NCBI GenBank assembly: GCA_008923315.1
Contig: WBSF01000001.1
Span: forward strand, 310,001-374,000
Reading direction: 5' to 3'
From: Betaproteobacteria bacterium SCN1
GTDB lineage: Bacteria; Pseudomonadota; Gammaproteobacteria; Burkholderiales; Thiobacillaceae
DNA length: 64,000 bases
Positions 61,817-64,000 of this stretch are shown here, one piece after another. The translations under genes and the position numbers were made by a program. The stretch's first letter is position 1. Each line of letters opens with the position of its first letter. The notes beneath the pieces were generated by a model. The model had not been told where the DNA came from. It worked only from the letters and a program-made list of their open reading frames with translations, and did not search any database.

Positions 61817-63207
61817 GGCGTGCCTCCCGGGTTGCCCCGCTGCAACCGATCGAGGCGGTCGGGCACCGGGTCGCCTTCGTAGATGCCGCGCGAGCCGGCC
61901 GCGCGCGTCCCGTGGCGCTGGATGATGGCCATGGGCGAGTTGTTCGCCAGTTCGCGCCGCAGTTCAAGTTCGGTCTTGAGGTTGCGGATCTCCTGATCGA
62001 GCGTGTCGCTCTCGTGGTTCACGGCCTCGACCGCCAACTGGTTGGCCGCCACGTTGGGTTCCTTCTTGCCGGTCAGCAGGGTCCGCTGGAGCAGCAATGC
62101 CTTCTCCAGCACGGACGACAACGCGACCTCGGACGCGAGACGTCGCGCCAGCAGGTCTTGGTCTGGCTCGTCGCGCAGCGCCTCGATGACGCCGCGTGTA
62201 ATGGGCAGCGAGGTGCTGCCGGCTGCATGCAGGTTCTCGAACGTCGTGTTGCGCGTCCCAGAGACCAGTTCCTGCAAGGCCTCCAGCTTGGTCTCGTACT
62301 CCTCCTGGATCAGCGGCGTCAGCCCGACGCCAGGCACGGTCTCGGTCTTGGTGCAGGAATCACACGTGCGCTGTACCTGTTCCCCGAGAACCCGCGTCGC
62401 CCATTCGGTCGCCTGCTGCGGCGACGTCCAGGTCTGGCAGGACAGGCTCGCGCAACTGGCGGGCGCGATGGAGGACGTGTCAGTCACGCTGCGCCCGTTG
62501 ACCAGGTTGTAGCCCGCCCGCGTCACGTCACCGACCACCCGGATGGCCGACTGGCCCGCGCCGCCGGCATTGCTGCCGCCCACCCAGGGCACGCCGTCGT
62601 TGCCGCGGCGCGTCTCGGCCTGCTCGATCGCCGATACGGCATCCGTGCTCGACACCGCATCGCGCAGCGCCATGCCTTCCGCCATCTGGCTCCATCCGAG
62701 CTGGCCGCCCGCCGTCTCGGCCATCTTCTCGGCCATCGCGCGACACGTCAGCTTGGAGCGGTCGAAATCCAGCCTCGCCTGCAGCACACCATTGGTCAGC
62801 AGGTTGTACAGCCCCGGATCGGCACGCTGGATGATCAGCGCCGGCAGCGATGCCACGGCACTGGTCGCGCTCTGGATCACGTTGCTCATGATCTGCTGGA
62901 ACCCATTCGTGATCCCATTGAGCTGATTGCGCAGCGTGGTCTGGATGCTCATGTCGCCGCAGATGAGGTTGCTGTTCCAACCCAGGCCGACCCCGATCGA
63001 ACGCATGCCAGCGGCGCGGCCCATGGACACCGCACTGCCACCGCCGATCGAGTACATGACCTCATCGCCGATGACGGGGCCGCTGGTCTGGAAGCCGGCC
63101 TGCGCCCACGCGAGGCCACAGACCAGGGCGAGCGCGCCGGCTAGCGCCGTGGGGCGCAGCGGGCGGCGAACCTTGGCGGATGGGTTCATCAGTTCAGGAC
63201 GCTTCAT
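61813..63207 (-). CDS. Integrating conjugative element protein, PFL_4711 family
   Basis: 464 residues; signal peptide ending AWAQA. GDEVMYSIGGGSAVSMGRAAGMRSIGVGLGWNSNLICGDMSIQTTLRNQLNGITNGFQQIMSNVIQSATSAVASLPALI is the typical core of this TraH-like component of PFGI-1/ICEclc transfer systems. Several cysteines (ASCASLSC, CDSC) suit a disulfide-bonded periplasmic protein. The ATG at 63207 is set by the signal peptide; the frame is open to 63273. Confidence 0.9.
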   Translation of the reverse strand: MKRPELMNPSAKVRRPLRPTALAGALALVCGLAWAQAGFQTSGPVIGDEVMYSIGGGSAVSMGRAAGMRSIGVGLGWNSNLICGDMSIQTTLRNQLNGITNGFQQIMSNVIQSATSAVASLPALIIQRADPGLYNLLTNGVLQARLDFDRSKLTCRAMAEKMAETAGGQLGWSQMAEGMALRDAVSSTDAVSAIEQAETRRGNDGVPWVGGSNAGGAGQSAIRVVGDVTRAGYNLVNGRSVTDTSSIAPASCASLSCQTWTSPQQATEWATRVLGEQVQRTCDSCTKTETVPGVGLTPLIQEEYETKLEALQELVSGTRNTTFENLHAAGSTSLPITRGVIEALRDEPDQDLLARRLASEVALSSVLEKALLLQRTLLTGKKEPNVAANQLAVEAVNHESDTLDQEIRNLKTELELRRELANNSPMAIIQRHGTRAAGSRGIYEGDPVPDRLDRLQRGNPGGTP

Positions 63208-63217
63208 CGCCGTACCC

Positions 63218-64000
63218 TCAATAGAAATCGACGCTGCCGAGGAACACCTGGCCCCGGCGTTCGCAGCACGCATAGGGCCGCCACAACGCCCAGGCGTAGT
63301 CGCCTTGTTGGGCCTGTGTCAGGAAGCCGTTGCGCGGGAAGACCGTGCAGGACGAGGACAGGACGGGCGTGAGTTCCTGCCACTTGCCGGTCGAGGCATC
63401 GCCCTCCATCAGCGCGCCGGCCGGCCAGTAGCCATCGCGGGAGTTGGCGAGCAGCGGCTGATAGACGTGGATCTGCCCGCGGCGCGTGACCACATCGCCG
63501 GCCCGTTGGGCCACCACGGCACCGGCCTTGTGGTCGTCCGTCTGGTGCAGGAAGCCGCCGCGCGGATAGACGTTGCCCCAGAGGTTCAGGGTCGAGCGCG
63601 CGCCGACCTCGCGCATGCCCGGGATCAATGCCTCCGGGTACACCATCTCCGGTACGTTGTAGCGCCAGGCCGGCGTGTCCAGCGTACTGAGCAGGTACGG
63701 CATGAAGGCCGTGCCTGCGCCCTCGCAGAAATAGCCCGAGGACGAGACGAACTGGTTGAACACCTCGACGCCGGGGTGGCCGATGACGTCCGCGTTCTTG
63801 AACTTCGCGAGATTGTTTTCGTGATCTTCATTGGTGGTGCCGTCCCCGCCGGCCTGGGCCGAAGGGTTGGGCGTGCTCATGGCGCGCACTTCGACCCAGG
63901 GGTTCTCGCCGGTGTTCGAGTAGGACGAAACCACCGCATCGGGGATGTAGTGCCTGACCTTGACGGACGTGCGCACCGTGCAGCCGGTCCAGGTGCAGTA
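63218..64000 (-). CDS. Integrating conjugative element protein, PFL_4710 family, partial
   Basis: Runs off the right edge; 260 C-terminal residues are visible, continuing upstream as YCTWTGCTVRTSVKV, so the GTG at 63976 is internal. It includes VRHYIPDAVVSSYSNTGENPW and a late FPRNGFLTQAQQGDYAWALWRPYACCERRGQVFLGSVDFY end. TraU-like transfer protein, normally exported; the signal peptide lies outside the window. Ends 11 bp before the PFL_4711-type start. Confidence 0.9.
   Translation of the reverse strand, partial: YCTWTGCTVRTSVKVRHYIPDAVVSSYSNTGENPWVEVRAMSTPNPSAQAGGDGTTNEDHENNLAKFKNADVIGHPGVEVFNQFVSSSGYFCEGAGTAFMPYLLSTLDTPAWRYNVPEMVYPEALIPGMREVGARSTLNLWGNVYPRGGFLHQTDDHKAGAVVAQRAGDVVTRRGQIHVYQPLLANSRDGYWPAGALMEGDASTGKWQELTPVLSSSCTVFPRNGFLTQAQQGDYAWALWRPYACCERRGQVFLGSVDFY

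Larger units (their letters stand above)
22430..64000. mobile_element. Integrative and conjugative element, PFGI-1/ICEclc type (left part)
   Basis: Bounded left by the trpG remnant and a P4-type integrase; contains metabolic cargo, then MobH relaxase, DUF3742, TraG-N and PFL_4711/PFL_4710 family proteins that define this ICE family. It continues past the right edge. Base composition is visibly lower in GC than the backbone over much of the cargo. Confidence 0.85.

Overview
The window is high-GC proteobacterial DNA. Codon use and gene content fit a betaproteobacterium, probably close to Thauera/Azoarcus (Rhodocyclales); the taxonomy is inference. It has two parts: chromosomal backbone from 1 to about 22.4 kb, and the left part of an integrative and conjugative element (ICE) from about 22.43 kb to the right edge. 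No rRNA, tRNA or CRISPR array was seen.

Backbone. An Fsr-like MFS exporter (cut by the left edge) diverges from an AraC-type regulator, which converges on the 3-methyladenine glycosylase gene tag. A mosaic RHS locus follows (2.5-8.0 kb): duplicated leaders, a 1.4k-residue secreted RHS/YD-repeat protein with an AT-rich, cysteine-rich C-terminal tip, an adjacent membrane protein that looks like its immunity partner, and stranded RHS tip fragments. Next come an SRPBCC protein, a SAM methyltransferase and an EamA exporter. The 10.5-15.6 kb block is a sulfide-oxidation unit: a FisR-type sigma-54 activator (Cys53/64/71), palindromic upstream sites and an excellent -24/-12 promoter, then sulfide:quinone oxidoreductase, a flavocytochrome c sulfide dehydrogenase flavoprotein and a Tat-exported Rieske-like protein, closed by a terminator. 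From 15.7 to 22.3 kb a Fur box precedes a TonB-dependent receptor, DUF3649, PepSY and DUF3325 membrane proteins and an OmpR/histidine kinase pair.

ICE. The left boundary is marked by the first nine codons of trpG, cut by foreign DNA, followed by a P4-type integrase facing inward. Regulators follow (a LysR effector domain without HTH, a small XRE protein, a full LysR). A continuous minus-strand cargo (26.1-50.9 kb) carries an AMP/thymidine phosphorylase-like enzyme coupled to a beta-CASP nuclease, a divergent phosphoketolase, PRPP synthetase, LpxR-like protein, universal stress protein, PHA synthase, GltS, acetate kinase, an SDR, a MaoC-phosphate acetyltransferase fusion, DUF3141, acetoacetyl-CoA reductase and phasin, then a YhhJ-RbbA-YhiI-outer membrane factor export system. 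A divergent TetR operon encodes a DUF4105 membrane protein and a lipase-like lipoprotein.

Right part. After an IS66 scar and a decapitated ATPase come conjugation genes of the PFGI-1/ICEclc type: MobH relaxase TraI, a candidate oriT, a RES-type toxin-antitoxin pair, DUF3742, a TraG-N protein, a small membrane protein, and the PFL_4711 and PFL_4710 family proteins, the last cut by the right edge.

How the cargo may work (inference). RNA and nucleotide breakdown could feed pentose phosphates; a phosphoketolase-type enzyme would make acetyl-phosphate, which acetate kinase turns into ATP or the Pta-like fusion turns into acetyl-CoA for polyhydroxybutyrate. The cargo would then be a portable energy-stress and carbon-storage module.
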